Origin: Micromonospora sp. RHAY321
Lineage (GTDB): Bacteria; Actinomycetota; Actinomycetes; Mycobacteriales; Micromonosporaceae
Direction of reading: 5' to 3'
Assembly (NCBI RefSeq): GCF_023896955.1
Contig: NZ_JAMHIW010000022.1
Coordinates: forward strand, 1-64,000
Length of the DNA stretch: 64,000 nt
Made by a program: the position numbers and the translations under genes
In this document: in pieces, positions 53,166-61,888 of the stretch
Position numbering within the stretch: position 1 is the stretch's first letter
Layout: each line of letters begins with the position of its first letter
Notes under the pieces: model-generated
What the model was told of the DNA's origin: nothing
Databases searched by the model: none
Seen by the model: only the letters and a program-made list of their open reading frames with translations

Positions 53166-55754
53166 TCAGCGCCGGCGAGGCGTGGCGCGTCGGGTGGGTG
53201 TCGCCGTGGACGGGTCCTCCGGCCACGGGTGCCGGGGATAGCGGCCGCGCAGCTCGCCGCGGACCTGCGGGTAGCCGGTGCGCCAGAACGACGCCAGGTC
53301 GGCGGTGACGGCCACCGGTCGCCCGGCGGGGGAGAGCAGGTGCAGCAGCACCGGCACCCGACCGGCGCCGATGCGTGGGGCCGCCGGCCAGCCGAACGTC
53401 TCCTGGAGCTTCACCGCCAGCACCGGCGCCGCCGGGTCGCTGTAATCCACGCGGATCCGTGAACCGCTGGGCACCTCGATCCGCTCCGGCGCCAACTCGT
53501 CGAGCTGGGCGGCCTGCTTCCAGGGCAGCAGCCGGCGCAGCGCCGAGGCGACGTCCACCCGGGCCAGGTCGGCGCGGCGCCGGGCGCCGGCCAGCTCCGG
53601 CCCGAGCCACGTCGGCGCGGTCGCGAGCAGCGCCTCGTCGCTGACGTCCGGCCAGTCGGCACCGAGATGGTGCCGGCCGAACGCCAGCCGCTCCCGCAGG
53701 GCCCGGGCCGCCGGCGTCCAGGACAGCAGGCCCAGCCCTTCCTGGCGCAGACCGGTCAGCAGCGCCTCGGCCACCTCCGCCCGCTCCGGGCGGTCCAGCC
53801 GGCGCTCCTGCAGCTCGATGGCCCCCAGCCGGGTCACCTCCCGCGCCACCACGTCCCCGCCGGACCAGCCGACCTCCCGGCGCGTGGACACCAGCGGCCC
53901 GGCAGCCTCCCGGGCCGTCGCCTCGTCCACCGGCGTCGCCCGGCGGATCCGGGCCGACGGCGCGCCGGGCGTGCGGTCCGCGACGGCCACCGCCAGCCAG
54001 TCCGCCCCGACCAGCCCCGACCCCGCCGCCAGCTCCGCGGCGGTCCCACCGGTCATCAGGTACGCGGACCCGCCCGGCCGCCGGACCCGCGCCAGCCGTT
54101 CCGGATACGCCAGTCCCACCAGCAGCCCGGCGGCCAGGTCGTCGGTGAGCCCTCCGGAGCCGGTACGCCCGCCACCTCCCGGACCGCCGGATCGGCCAAT
54201 CCGGTCGTCGTCGGCGCGGCCCCCGGGCGTGGAGCCGGCGGGCAGCGCGGCGCGCAGCCGGCGCACCTCGGCACGCCAGCGGGCCGTCGCTCCCGGGTCG
54301 ACACCGGTGCGCAACCGGCGCCAGCCGGCGACCAGGTCGTCGCCCGGGCCGGCCGCGCTCTCCTCGGCGAGCAGGGCGACCACCTCGGCCGCGCGGTCGG
54401 CGCCGACCCGACCGGCGCCGTCGAGCAGCGCCCGCGCCAGCCGGGGATGCGCGCCGGCGGCGGCGATGGCCCGTCCCCGCCCGGTGATCCGGCCGTCGGC
54501 GTTGACCGCGCCCAGGGTGGTCAGCGTCTCCCGGGCCACCGCCATCGCCGCCGCCGGTGGCGGGTCGGGCAGCGCGAGCCCGACGCCGTCCGGCTGCCCC
54601 CAGGCGGCCAGCTCCAGAGCGAAGCCGGTCAGGTCGGCGGTGGCGATCTCCGGCTCCGGCCGGGCGGGCAGGCGCTCGTGGGTCGCCGCGGACCAGCAGC
54701 GGTAGACGGAACCGGGGGCCTCCCGGCCGGCCCGGCCGGCCCGCTGGGTGGCGGCGGCTCGGGAGACCGGCACGGTGATCAGCGCACCCAGACCGCGGGC
54801 CAGGTCGACGCGGGGCACCCGGGACAGTCCGGCGTCCACCACCACCCGTACGCCGGGGACGGTCAGGCTGGTCTCGGCCAGCGCGGTGGCCAGCACCACC
54901 CGGCGACGGTCGGCCGGGCGCAGGGCGGCGTCCTGCTCGGCGCCGCGCTGCCGGCCGTGCAGCGGGAGCAGTGCGACGCTGTCCCGCAGGTCGGCCAGCC
55001 GGCCGGTGACCGCCGCGATCTCGCCGGCCCCGGGCAGGAAGACCAGCACGTCCCCGTCGTGCTCCCGCAACGCCCGCCGGACGGTGGCCGCCACGTGGTC
55101 GAGCAGGGCCCGGTCCACCGGCCCGGCCCCGGGCGGGGCGACCGGCCGGGGTGGCGGCGCCCAGATTCGCCGCACCGGGTGCAGCGCGGACTCGGCCCGT
55201 ACGACCGGAGCCGGGGCGGGCCCGCCGAGCAGCGCGGCGAAGCGGTCGGTGTCCGGAGTGGCGGACATCGCCAGCAGCCACAGGTCCGGCCGGAGGGTGG
55301 CCCGCGCCTCCACCGTGAAGGCCAGTGCGAGGTCGGCGTCGAGTTGCCGCTCGTGGCACTCGTCCAGCAGCACGGCGCCGGTGCCGGGCAGCTCCGGATC
55401 GTGGTGCAGCCGGCGGACCAGCAGGCCGGTGGTGACCACCTCCACCCGCGTGGCCGCGCTGACCCGGCGTTCACCGCGTACCGCGTAGCCGACGCGCTCG
55501 CCGACCCGCTCGCCGAGCAGCTCGGCCATCCGCCGCGCGGCGGCACGCGCGGCCACCCGCCGGGGCTGCGCGATCACGACCCGGCCGGTGACCCGGTCGG
55601 CCACGGCCAGCGGCGCGAGGGTGGTCTTGCCGGTGCCCGGCGGAGCCACCAGGACCCCGGCGCCGGCCGCGTCGAGCGCCGCGACCAGCGCGGGCAGCAC
55701 CGGGCGTACCGGCAGGTCCAGGGTCACGTCGGAGAGCACGGCCCAGTCTCGCAC
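53166..55754 (-). CDS. hrpB: ATP-dependent helicase HrpB (DEAH-type)
   Basis: An 862-residue SF2 helicase. Walker A PPGTGKT at about 38-44, DECH box in LLDECHERQLDADL, AMSATPD motif III, QRAGRAGR motif VI, HA2-like helical region, and the C-terminal HrpB domain ending near RYPRHPWPEDP. HrpB is a stand-alone bacterial helicase that binds RNA; its cellular role is not settled. The start is uncertain: GTG 55754 is used, GTG 55739 is also possible, and neither has a strong RBS. It lies 13 nt after the DUF397 stop, so it may be cotranscribed with that pair. Confidence 0.88.
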   Translation of the reverse strand: MRDWAVLSDVTLDLPVRPVLPALVAALDAAGAGVLVAPPGTGKTTLAPLAVADRVTGRVVIAQPRRVAARAAARRMAELLGERVGERVGYAVRGERRVSAATRVEVVTTGLLVRRLHHDPELPGTGAVLLDECHERQLDADLALAFTVEARATLRPDLWLLAMSATPDTDRFAALLGGPAPAPVVRAESALHPVRRIWAPPPRPVAPPGAGPVDRALLDHVAATVRRALREHDGDVLVFLPGAGEIAAVTGRLADLRDSVALLPLHGRQRGAEQDAALRPADRRRVVLATALAETSLTVPGVRVVVDAGLSRVPRVDLARGLGALITVPVSRAAATQRAGRAGREAPGSVYRCWSAATHERLPARPEPEIATADLTGFALELAAWGQPDGVGLALPDPPPAAAMAVARETLTTLGAVNADGRITGRGRAIAAAGAHPRLARALLDGAGRVGADRAAEVVALLAEESAAGPGDDLVAGWRRLRTGVDPGATARWRAEVRRLRAALPAGSTPGGRADDDRIGRSGGPGGGGRTGSGGLTDDLAAGLLVGLAYPERLARVRRPGGSAYLMTGGTAAELAAGSGLVGADWLAVAVADRTPGAPSARIRRATPVDEATAREAAGPLVSTRREVGWSGGDVVAREVTRLGAIELQERRLDRPERAEVAEALLTGLRQEGLGLLSWTPAARALRERLAFGRHHLGADWPDVSDEALLATAPTWLGPELAGARRRADLARVDVASALRRLLPWKQAAQLDELAPERIEVPSGSRIRVDYSDPAAPVLAVKLQETFGWPAAPRIGAGRVPVLLHLLSPAGRPVAVTADLASFWRTGYPQVRGELRGRYPRHPWPEDPSTATPTRRATPRRR

Positions 55755-55767
55755 CGGCCCCGGCGAC

Positions 55768-55968
55768 TCAGCGCGGGTGCACCTCGCCGACGCCGCGCAG
55801 GAAGGTACGCCAGGCCGACGGGCCGAAGGCGAGCACCGGGCCGGAGCGGTCCTTGCTGTCCCGGACGGCGACCTGACCGTCGGCTGTCGCGACCTCCACG
55901 CAGTTGCCGTTGCCACTGCTGCGCGTGCTGGTGCGCCAGTCCGCCCGGGTCAGGTCGAGCGCCGTCAT
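55768..55968 (-). CDS. DUF397 small protein
   Basis: A 66-residue DUF397 domain: WRTSTRSSGNGNCVEVA, VAVRDSKDRSGPVLAFGPSAWRTFL. The SGxxxCVEVA and VxVRDSKD blocks are diagnostic. DUF397 genes sit next to XRE-DUF5753 regulators in actinomycetes (whiJ/abaA-like loci of Streptomyces, involved in development and secondary metabolism). Here the regulator gene ends 41 nt upstream on the same strand. The pair may act as a switch or antitoxin-like couple. Confidence 0.88.
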   Translation of the reverse strand: MTALDLTRADWRTSTRSSGNGNCVEVATADGQVAVRDSKDRSGPVLAFGPSAWRTFLRGVGEVHPR

Positions 55969-56009
55969 CCGCCGTACCTCTCGTCTGCGTCAACGTGCCG
56001 CAGACGCGG

Positions 56010-56876
56010 TCACGCAAAGTTACGAGAAGCCTGCTCGAGGCGGGTCAGCGACGCCGCCGGATCGAGCGCCATGCGGCACAGCTCCTCGTGCAGAAGGCTA
56101 TACCCGAGCACCTGGTCGGCATCCTCCAGTGCCAGGCCCATCGTGAGGTTATCCAGGTAAACCACGGACGCGTCGGCCGCGTCGGCGAAGTTGAGGATCA
56201 CGTACGGCGTGCTCATCGCCGGGTGTCCACCGGCCGCGAACGGCAGTACCTGGATTGTGACGTTGGGTAACTGCGCGATGCGGCTCATGTGGACCAACTG
56301 TTCGGCCATCACGGCGGCGCCGCCGACCGGGCGCAACAGCACCGCCTCGTTGAGCACCACCGACAACTGGACCGGGTCGTCGCGGCGCAGCACCTCCTGC
56401 CGGTGCAGTCGGGCGGCCACCTTGCGCTCCAGTCCGTCCTCCCCGGCGGTGCGGCGGTAGATCTCCCGGGCGTACGCCTCGGTCTGCAACAGCCCGGGCA
56501 CCGACTCGGCCTCGTACGTGCGCAGCGCCGCGGCCTCGGCCTCCAGCCCGACGTAGAACTCGAACCACTCGGGCAGCACGTCGCTGTAGTTCTGCCACCA
56601 GCCGCGCTGCTGGGCGCCCCGGGCGATCTCGATGAGGGCCTCGGCGTCGGCTCCGGTCACCTCGTAGAGGGCCAGGGCCGCCCGGACGTCGCGCGGCTTG
56701 ATGCCGATCTGCGCGGTCTCGATGCGGGACAGGTTGCTCTTGGACATGTCGAGCTGACGGGCGGCCACATCGAGGGTCATGCCCGCGCGTTCCCGGAGCT
56801 GGCGGAGCTCCCGGGCGATGCGCCGACGGCGCACGGTGGGGCTGGCGGCGGGTCGATTGGCGGGCGTGGTGATCAC
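56010..56876 (-). CDS. XRE-family regulator with DUF5753
   Basis: A 288-residue regulator. The HTH_31/XRE domain lies at residues 20-75 (ARELRQLRERAGMTLDVAARQLDMSKSNLSRIETAQ). The DUF5753 sensor-like domain follows (about 100-280: YVGLEAEAAALRTYEAESVPGLLQTEAYAREIY, and VLPFAAGGHPAMSTPYVILNF). Its partner gene for a DUF397 protein follows 41 nt later. Streptomyces WhiJ is the best-known member; the ligand is unknown. The GTG at 56876 gives the family N-terminus. Confidence 0.9.
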   Translation of the reverse strand: MITTPANRPAASPTVRRRRIARELRQLRERAGMTLDVAARQLDMSKSNLSRIETAQIGIKPRDVRAALALYEVTGADAEALIEIARGAQQRGWWQNYSDVLPEWFEFYVGLEAEAAALRTYEAESVPGLLQTEAYAREIYRRTAGEDGLERKVAARLHRQEVLRRDDPVQLSVVLNEAVLLRPVGGAAVMAEQLVHMSRIAQLPNVTIQVLPFAAGGHPAMSTPYVILNFADAADASVVYLDNLTMGLALEDADQVLGYSLLHEELCRMALDPAASLTRLEQASRNFA

Positions 56877-57017
56877 CGTCCGAGTCTGTCACGACAAGAT
56901 CCGCAGGTCGCGCCTGCACGGAGTGCAACTTTCAAATCTGGGAGTTGCATTGCAGTAGCTGTCGGTGCATCCTTTCCCGGTCGCGATCACTGTGGACACA
57001 CCCGTGCGGGAGGACCG

Positions 57018-57644
57018 TTGCTCATCGCCGACGAGTTCTTCCTGATCGCTCACAACGACAGCCGTGGCAAGGCGAAGCTGCACCCGGCGGCGACCGGGCT
57101 CGGGCTGGCCGGCGGACTGCTCGGCGAACTGATCCTGTACGGACACGTCACCGTCTCGAACGGGCACGTCTCCGTCGTCGACCGGCGCCCGCCGGCCGAC
57201 GCTCTGGCGCACACCGTGCTCGACCAGCTGATCGGCGAGTCCCAGCACCGGGCAATCGGCACCTGGCTCAGCTTCCTGGCGCAGAGCGCGACGACGTCGG
57301 TGGGGGAGCGGCTGGCCCGGTCCGGCGTGCTGCGCCGCCAGGAGAGCCGCCGGCTGCTGCGCACCTCGGTCAGCTACCTGCCGATCGACCTCAACGCGGT
57401 GGCCTGGCCGGCCACCCGGCTGCGGGCACTGCTGGACCGGCCGGACCCGCCGAGCGTGCCGGACGCCCTGCTGCTCGGCCTGGTCGTGGCCGCCGGGCTG
57501 ACCCGGGAGGTGCTCTGGAGCGCCGGTCCCCGCGCCCACCACCGGTTGAACGTTCTCATCCCCGCGCTGCCGGCACCCCTGAAGGAACTCGTCGGGCACA
57601 CCGAGGCCGCCGTCGGCGCCGCCGTGCTGCGCGGCGTCCCCTGA
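57018..57644 (+). CDS. GPP34 (GOLPH3-like) family protein
   Basis: A 208-residue protein of the GPP34 family, related to eukaryotic Golgi phosphoprotein 3. It begins MLIADEFFLIAHNDSRGKAKLHP, has GLGLAGGLLGELILYGHV and then a helical core ending GHTEAAVGAAVLRGVP. In eukaryotes the fold binds phosphatidylinositol-4-phosphate; in actinobacteria it is common and has no proven role. Start TTG 57018 follows GGGAGGA; no ATG/GTG fits the family N-terminus as well. The APC permease gene starts 46 nt later. Confidence 0.85.
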   Translation: MLIADEFFLIAHNDSRGKAKLHPAATGLGLAGGLLGELILYGHVTVSNGHVSVVDRRPPADALAHTVLDQLIGESQHRAIGTWLSFLAQSATTSVGERLARSGVLRRQESRRLLRTSVSYLPIDLNAVAWPATRLRALLDRPDPPSVPDALLLGLVVAAGLTREVLWSAGPRAHHRLNVLIPALPAPLKELVGHTEAAVGAAVLRGVP

Positions 57645-57690
57645 TCCCCCCGGTAACCCCACCCCTCCCCTCGACAACCGGAGTAGTCGT

Positions 57691-59214
57691 ATGCCCACGA
57701 CATCGACAGTCGACCGACCCAGCAACGTCTCCGAATCCCTTGCCCGCGGCCGCCTCGGCGTCCCCTCGGTGATCTTCTTCGTCCTCTCCGCCGCCGCACC
57801 GCTGACCGTGGTGGCCGGTGTCGTCACCACCGGCTACGGCGTGATCGGCGTGACCGGCATCCCGCTGGCCTTCCTGGTGGTCGCCGCGGTGCTCGCCCTC
57901 TTCTCGGTGGGCTACGTGGCGATGTCCCGGCGGGTGGAGAACGCCGGTGCCTTCTACGCCTACATCTCCCGTGGCCTGGGCCGACCGGCCGGCGTGGGCG
58001 CCGCCTGGGTGGCGCTGATCGCGTACAACGCGCTGCAGGTCGGGCTCTACGGCACCATCGGCGTCGCCGCCGAGCCGGTGCTCGACCGGATCTTCGGCGG
58101 GCACCCGCACTGGGCGATCGTCGCCCTGGTGGCCTGGGCGCTGGTCGCCCTGCTCGGCCTGCTCCGGGTGGACATCAACGGCCTGGTGCTGGCAGCCCTG
58201 CTGGTCGCCGAGATCGTGGTGATCCTGATCTTCGACCTGGGACAGATCGGCAACCCGGCCGGCGGCGAGGTCAGCTTCGCGTCGTTCTCGCCGGACAACC
58301 TCTTCGTGCCCGGAGTGGGCGCGGTGCTGGTGCTGGCCATCCTCGGGTTCGTCGGCTTCGAGTCCGCGGTGGTCTTCAGCGAGGAGAGCAAGGATCCGAA
58401 GCGGACGGTGCCGCTGGCCACGTACCTCTCGGTGGCGATCATCGCGGCCCTGTACGCGCTCTCCTCCTGGACCATGGCGGTCGCCGTCGGGCCGGACCAG
58501 ATCGTCGCCGCGGCCGGCGAGCAGAGCGTCGGGCTGATCTTCAACCTGGCCGCCGAGCACCTCGGCGACACCGCCGTCACCATCGGTCAGGCGCTCTTCC
58601 TGACCTCGGTGCTGGCCGCGATGATCTCCTTCCACAACACCACGGCCCGCTACACGTTCGCGCTGGGTCGGGAGCGGGTGCTGCCGGCGGTGTTCGGGCA
58701 GACCTCGGCGCGCAGCGGCGCACCGCGGGCCGCCTCCCTGGCGCAGAGCGTCTTCGGCCTGCTGGTGATCCTGCTGTACGCGGTCAACGGCTGGGACCCG
58801 GTGGTCAAGCTGTTCTTCTGGGGCGGCACCACCGGCGGGTTCGGGGTCCTGCTGCTGATCGCCACGACCTCGGTGGCGGTGATCGCCTACTTCGTCCGCT
58901 CCGGTGCCGGCGAGACGCTCTGGCGGCGGGCCGTCGCGCCCGGCCTGGCCACCGTCGCGCTCTTCGTGATCATCTGGTTGGCCGTGTCGAACTTCGCCAA
59001 CCTGCTCGGCGTCGCGCCGGACTCGACCCTGCGCTGGGCTCTGCCCGCCGTGTACCCGGTGGCGGCCGCGCTGGGCGTCGCCTGGGCGCTGGTGCTGCGC
59101 AACAGTCGACCGGACACGTACGCCCGGATCGGCCTCGGCGCGGCGAGCGCCGTAGCCGCCGTGCGGCCGGCGGAGCAGCCGCCGGCACCCGCCGCGACGG
59201 AGGTGCCCCGATGA
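57691..59214 (+). CDS. APC-superfamily amino acid permease
   Basis: A 507-residue transporter with 12 or so membrane helices. It has the APC fold's helix-1 break (FFVLSAAAPLTVVAGVVTTGYGV), the helix-6 region ILGFVGFESAVVFSEES and SFHNTTARYTFALGRERVLP. The final 40 residues are an Ala/Pro-rich cytoplasmic tail. It should import an amino acid or amine using the proton motive force; the substrate is unknown. The next gene, a GNAT, overlaps it by 4 nt, which hints at a shared amine substrate. Confidence 0.9.
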   Translation: MPTTSTVDRPSNVSESLARGRLGVPSVIFFVLSAAAPLTVVAGVVTTGYGVIGVTGIPLAFLVVAAVLALFSVGYVAMSRRVENAGAFYAYISRGLGRPAGVGAAWVALIAYNALQVGLYGTIGVAAEPVLDRIFGGHPHWAIVALVAWALVALLGLLRVDINGLVLAALLVAEIVVILIFDLGQIGNPAGGEVSFASFSPDNLFVPGVGAVLVLAILGFVGFESAVVFSEESKDPKRTVPLATYLSVAIIAALYALSSWTMAVAVGPDQIVAAAGEQSVGLIFNLAAEHLGDTAVTIGQALFLTSVLAAMISFHNTTARYTFALGRERVLPAVFGQTSARSGAPRAASLAQSVFGLLVILLYAVNGWDPVVKLFFWGGTTGGFGVLLLIATTSVAVIAYFVRSGAGETLWRRAVAPGLATVALFVIIWLAVSNFANLLGVAPDSTLRWALPAVYPVAAALGVAWALVLRNSRPDTYARIGLGAASAVAAVRPAEQPPAPAATEVPR

Positions 59215-59801
59215 GTGTGGCCATCGAACGGCTGGGACCCGACGACACCGCGCTGGTGGCCGGCCGGATCGCCGAGGCGTTCACCGCGCTGGAGGTGACG
59301 CGCTGGTTGGTGCCCGACGCGAGCAAGCGGGAGGCCGTGCTGGCCGGGGACTTCGAGATCCTGGTCGGGCACGCGATGCGACACGGCCTCGTCCACGCCA
59401 CCGCGGACCGGGCCGCGGTCGCGGTCTGGTTCCCGTCGGTCGGCGAGCCGCCCGCGCCGCCGGTCGACTACGACGCCCGGCTCGCCGCCGCCTGCGGTGA
59501 GTGGACCGACCGGTTCCAGCATCTCGACGAGCTGTTCGAGGCCAACCACCCGCATGCGGACCACCACCACCTGGCCTTCCTGGCGACCCGGCCGGGCCGC
59601 CAGGGGCAGGGGCTGGGCACCGCGCTGCTGGAGCACCACCACGCCTGGCTGGACGAGACCGGGATGCCGGCCTACCTGGAGGCGAGCAGCCCTCGGAGCC
59701 GGGATCTGTACGCGCGGCACGGCTACCGGGCCGGTGAGCCCTTCCGGGTGCCCGACGGCACCCCGTTCTGGCCGATGTGGCGGGAGCCGGTCGGCCGCTG
59801 A
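59211..59801 (+). CDS. GNAT-family N-acetyltransferase coupled to the permease
   Basis: A 196-residue acetyltransferase: ERLGPDDTALVAGRIAEAF start, LAFLATRPGRQGQGLGTALLEHHHAWLDETG (acetyl-CoA loop), then LEASSPRSRDLYARHGYR. The ATG overlaps the permease stop (ATGA). Coupling suggests it acetylates an amine-bearing compound taken up or made with that permease, but this is inference. Two perfect hairpins follow it. Confidence 0.85.
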   Translation: MSVAIERLGPDDTALVAGRIAEAFTALEVTRWLVPDASKREAVLAGDFEILVGHAMRHGLVHATADRAAVAVWFPSVGEPPAPPVDYDARLAAACGEWTDRFQHLDELFEANHPHADHHHLAFLATRPGRQGQGLGTALLEHHHAWLDETGMPAYLEASSPRSRDLYARHGYRAGEPFRVPDGTPFWPMWREPVGR

Positions 59802-59851
59802 CCGGACCGGCCGGGCCGCTGCCCCGCAAGGGAAGCGACCCGGCCGGTCGG

Positions 59852-59881
59852 ACCGACTGTCACGTTCGCGTGACAGTCGGT
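59852..59881. terminator. terminator hairpin with UUCG loop
   Basis: Perfect 13-bp stem (ACCGACTGTCACG and complement) closed by a TTCG tetraloop, 50 nt after the GNAT stop; the first of two tandem hairpins between convergent genes. Confidence 0.75.
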
Positions 59882-59885
59882 GGTG

Positions 59886-59923
59886 CGGTTGAGGGCCGGG
59901 TCCGCCGACCCGGCCCTCAACCG
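59886..59923. terminator. second tandem hairpin, 17-bp perfect stem
   Basis: CGGTTGAGGGCCGGGTC paired exactly with its complement across a 4-nt loop (CGCC). It begins 4 nt after the previous hairpin and ends 8 nt before the sigma-factor stop codon, so it serves the minus-strand gene. Confidence 0.8.
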
Positions 59924-59931
59924 TGAACCGC

Positions 59932-60756
59932 CTAGTACGTGCCGTCGAGCTGGCCGCGCAGCTTGGTCAGCGCCCGCGCCAGCAGCCGGGAGACGTGCAT
60001 CTGCGAGACGCCGATCTGGTCGGCGATCTGCGACTGGGTCAGGTTGCCGTAGAACCGCAGGGTCAGGATCTTCTGCTCCCGCTCGTCGAGCGTGGCCAGC
60101 GCCGGGCCGAGGGCGACCCGCAGCTCGGCCAGCTCGAACTCGCTGTCCTCGCCGCCGAGCATGTCGCCCAGCTCGGTGGCCCGCTCGCCGTCGCCCGTCG
60201 GGGTGGACAGCGACACCGCGTTGTACGCGCGGGCGCCTTCCAGGCCCTCCAGGACCTCTTCCTCGGTGAGCTTGAGGTGGGCGGCGATGTCGGCGACCGT
60301 CGGCGACCGGCCGAGGGTCTGCAGCAGCGAGCTGTTGGCGTCGGAGATGGCGAGCCGCAGCTCCTGGAGCCGGCGGGGGACCCGGATGTCCCAGGTGCGG
60401 TCGCGGAAGTGCCGCTTGAGCTCACCGATGATGGTGGGGATCGCGTAGCCGGCGAAGTCGACGCCGCGGGACGGGTCGAACTTGTCGATCGCCTTGATCA
60501 GGCCGATCGCGGCGGTCTGCGAGAGGTCGTCGGTCGGCTCGCCCCGCCCGCTGTAGCGGTGGGCGAGGTGGTTGGCCAGCGGCAGCCAGGCCTCGATGGC
60601 CCGGTCCCGCAGCGCGGCACGCGACGGGTGGTTGGCGGGCAGCGCCGCCATGGCGTTGAGCAGGTCGGCGGCGCTGTCGGTGAGCGCCCGCGGGTCCAGC
60701 TTCGGGGTGCTCTCGGCTGTGGCGGTCGACTGCTCGCTGATCGTTGGCGCGGTCAT
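59932..60756 (-). CDS. SigB/SigF/SigG-family alternative sigma factor
   Basis: A 274-residue sigma-70-family factor of the general-stress/sporulation type. It lacks region 1.1. Region 2 is seen in YSGRGEPTDDLSQTAAIGLIKAIDKFDPSRGVDFAGYAIPTIIGELKRHFRDR (core binding and -10 recognition), region 3 in VPRRLQELRLAI onward, and region 4 in LDEREQKILTLRFYGNLTQSQIADQIGVSQMHVSRLL (HTH for -35). In the family it is usually held by an anti-sigma factor; none is next to it here. The ATG at 60756 follows AGGGAGGA. The further upstream ATG at 60789 gives a poor extension. Confidence 0.92.
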   Translation of the reverse strand: MTAPTISEQSTATAESTPKLDPRALTDSAADLLNAMAALPANHPSRAALRDRAIEAWLPLANHLAHRYSGRGEPTDDLSQTAAIGLIKAIDKFDPSRGVDFAGYAIPTIIGELKRHFRDRTWDIRVPRRLQELRLAISDANSSLLQTLGRSPTVADIAAHLKLTEEEVLEGLEGARAYNAVSLSTPTGDGERATELGDMLGGEDSEFELAELRVALGPALATLDEREQKILTLRFYGNLTQSQIADQIGVSQMHVSRLLARALTKLRGQLDGTY

Positions 60757-61132
60757 GGGTGGTCCTCCCTGCACCTCGTCCGCGGACAAAAAGACGTGAC
60801 GCTTTGGTTTAGCTTCGTATGGGCCGTTCGGGACTCACCTTAACCTGATCGTCTCGCCGAAATCTAGCCGAAAGGCTGATGTACTTAGGTGTGTCGCGCA
60901 ACAAAGGGCGCAAACTGGGCGGAAGTCGCACCACCTGTGAGGGCTGTTACCCGTTTCCTCGGCGAGGCCGTGCCATCCGGTCACCCCACCCGGCCCCGGC
61001 CGGTCGGTCAGCCCGGCGAGCCAAGCGGTCAACATGAAAACCGACATCAGGGCCGATGTGTCCACTATCCGTCCTTGTCCCGCCGGTGGGACCCGCCGTA
61101 GCGTTCGGGTACACACCCGCTTCGGAGGCACC
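60757..61132. other. 376-nt intergenic region between sigma and ADC-like genes
   Basis: No credible gene. It holds the sigma-factor leader and the promoter of the next gene. A short hairpin with a GNRA loop (AGCCgaaaGGCT) and a moderately AT-rich patch lie near 60860-60890. No clear SigB-type self-promoter (GTTT-N-GGGTA) was found. Confidence 0.4.
61075..61104 (+). promoter_or_regulatory. promoter of the ADC-like gene
   Basis: -35 TTGTCC (61075-61080) and -10 TAGCGT (61099-61104) with an 18-nt spacer. The start codon is 28 nt past the -10, with GGAGG between. Confidence 0.6.
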
Positions 61133-61888
61133 GTGCTCGATCCAGCCGCTCCCCAGCTCGTCGTGAACAGTCGCACGCTCTACTTCAGCTGGCTGCCGGC
61201 GGATCCCGACGCGGTCGCCGCCCTGGTCCCGGCAGGTCTGCGCCCCCGCCCCGACCGGCAGGTCTTCCTCAACCAGTACATCGTCGACGACGAGACGCAG
61301 ACCTCGGGCTTCGGCGCCTACTCGCTGACCTACCTCGGCGTCTCGCTGGTCGGTGTGGACGCGCCTGGCGGGCTCAACCCGGGCGGCTGGTGGACCCACT
61401 ACGTGGCCTCCAGCCGGCGGGTGCGGGAGTACGCCGCCGCCCGCGGTGCCCCGACGCTCGCCGGCCGGACGCGGATCGAGGTGAGTGGCGAGGACCTGCT
61501 CTCCGAGACCGAGGTCGACGGGGCACCGTTGATCCGGGCCCGGTCTCGGGTGGGGGAGACCGGCCACGTCATCAGCAGCGGCCACCACCGCTACTTCACC
61601 CGCCGCGACGGTCAACTGCTCAGCGCGGTCTACCCGTTCGTGGCGGAGCCGGTCGCGCCGTTCGAGATCGAGTCGGTGGAGTTCCTCCAGCCCACGCACC
61701 CGATGTACGCGCTACGCCCGGCCAACCCGCTGACCATCGGCTTCGGCTACTACTCGCCGCGATCCTCGTTCGCCTACCCGGGCGGGCTGAGCGTGCACCC
61801 GGGCGCGGCCGGCCCGCCGGAGCCGACCGGGTCGGCTCACCAGGTGCCGGCCAGCCTGGCCCGCAGCGGCCGGCCGTCCGGGTCGTAG
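61133..61888 (+). CDS. acetoacetate decarboxylase-like protein
   Basis: A 251-residue protein resembling the acetoacetate-decarboxylase fold: QLVVNSRTLYFSWLPADPDAVAALVPAGLRP, QVFLNQYIVDDETQTSGFGAYSLTYLGV and a C-terminal beta-rich part. I see no certain Schiff-base lysine, so decarboxylase activity is doubtful; it may be a related binding or ring-opening enzyme. GTG 61133 has RBS GGAGG. The 3' end overlaps the convergent phospholipase D gene by 52 nt. Confidence 0.65.
   Translation: MLDPAAPQLVVNSRTLYFSWLPADPDAVAALVPAGLRPRPDRQVFLNQYIVDDETQTSGFGAYSLTYLGVSLVGVDAPGGLNPGGWWTHYVASSRRVREYAAARGAPTLAGRTRIEVSGEDLLSETEVDGAPLIRARSRVGETGHVISSGHHRYFTRRDGQLLSAVYPFVAEPVAPFEIESVEFLQPTHPMYALRPANPLTIGFGYYSPRSSFAYPGGLSVHPGAAGPPEPTGSAHQVPASLARSGRPSGS

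Noticed and set aside
61133-61888. Confident acetoacetate decarboxylase call
   Set aside because: The fold resembles it but I see no certain catalytic lysine, so only a -like call is made.
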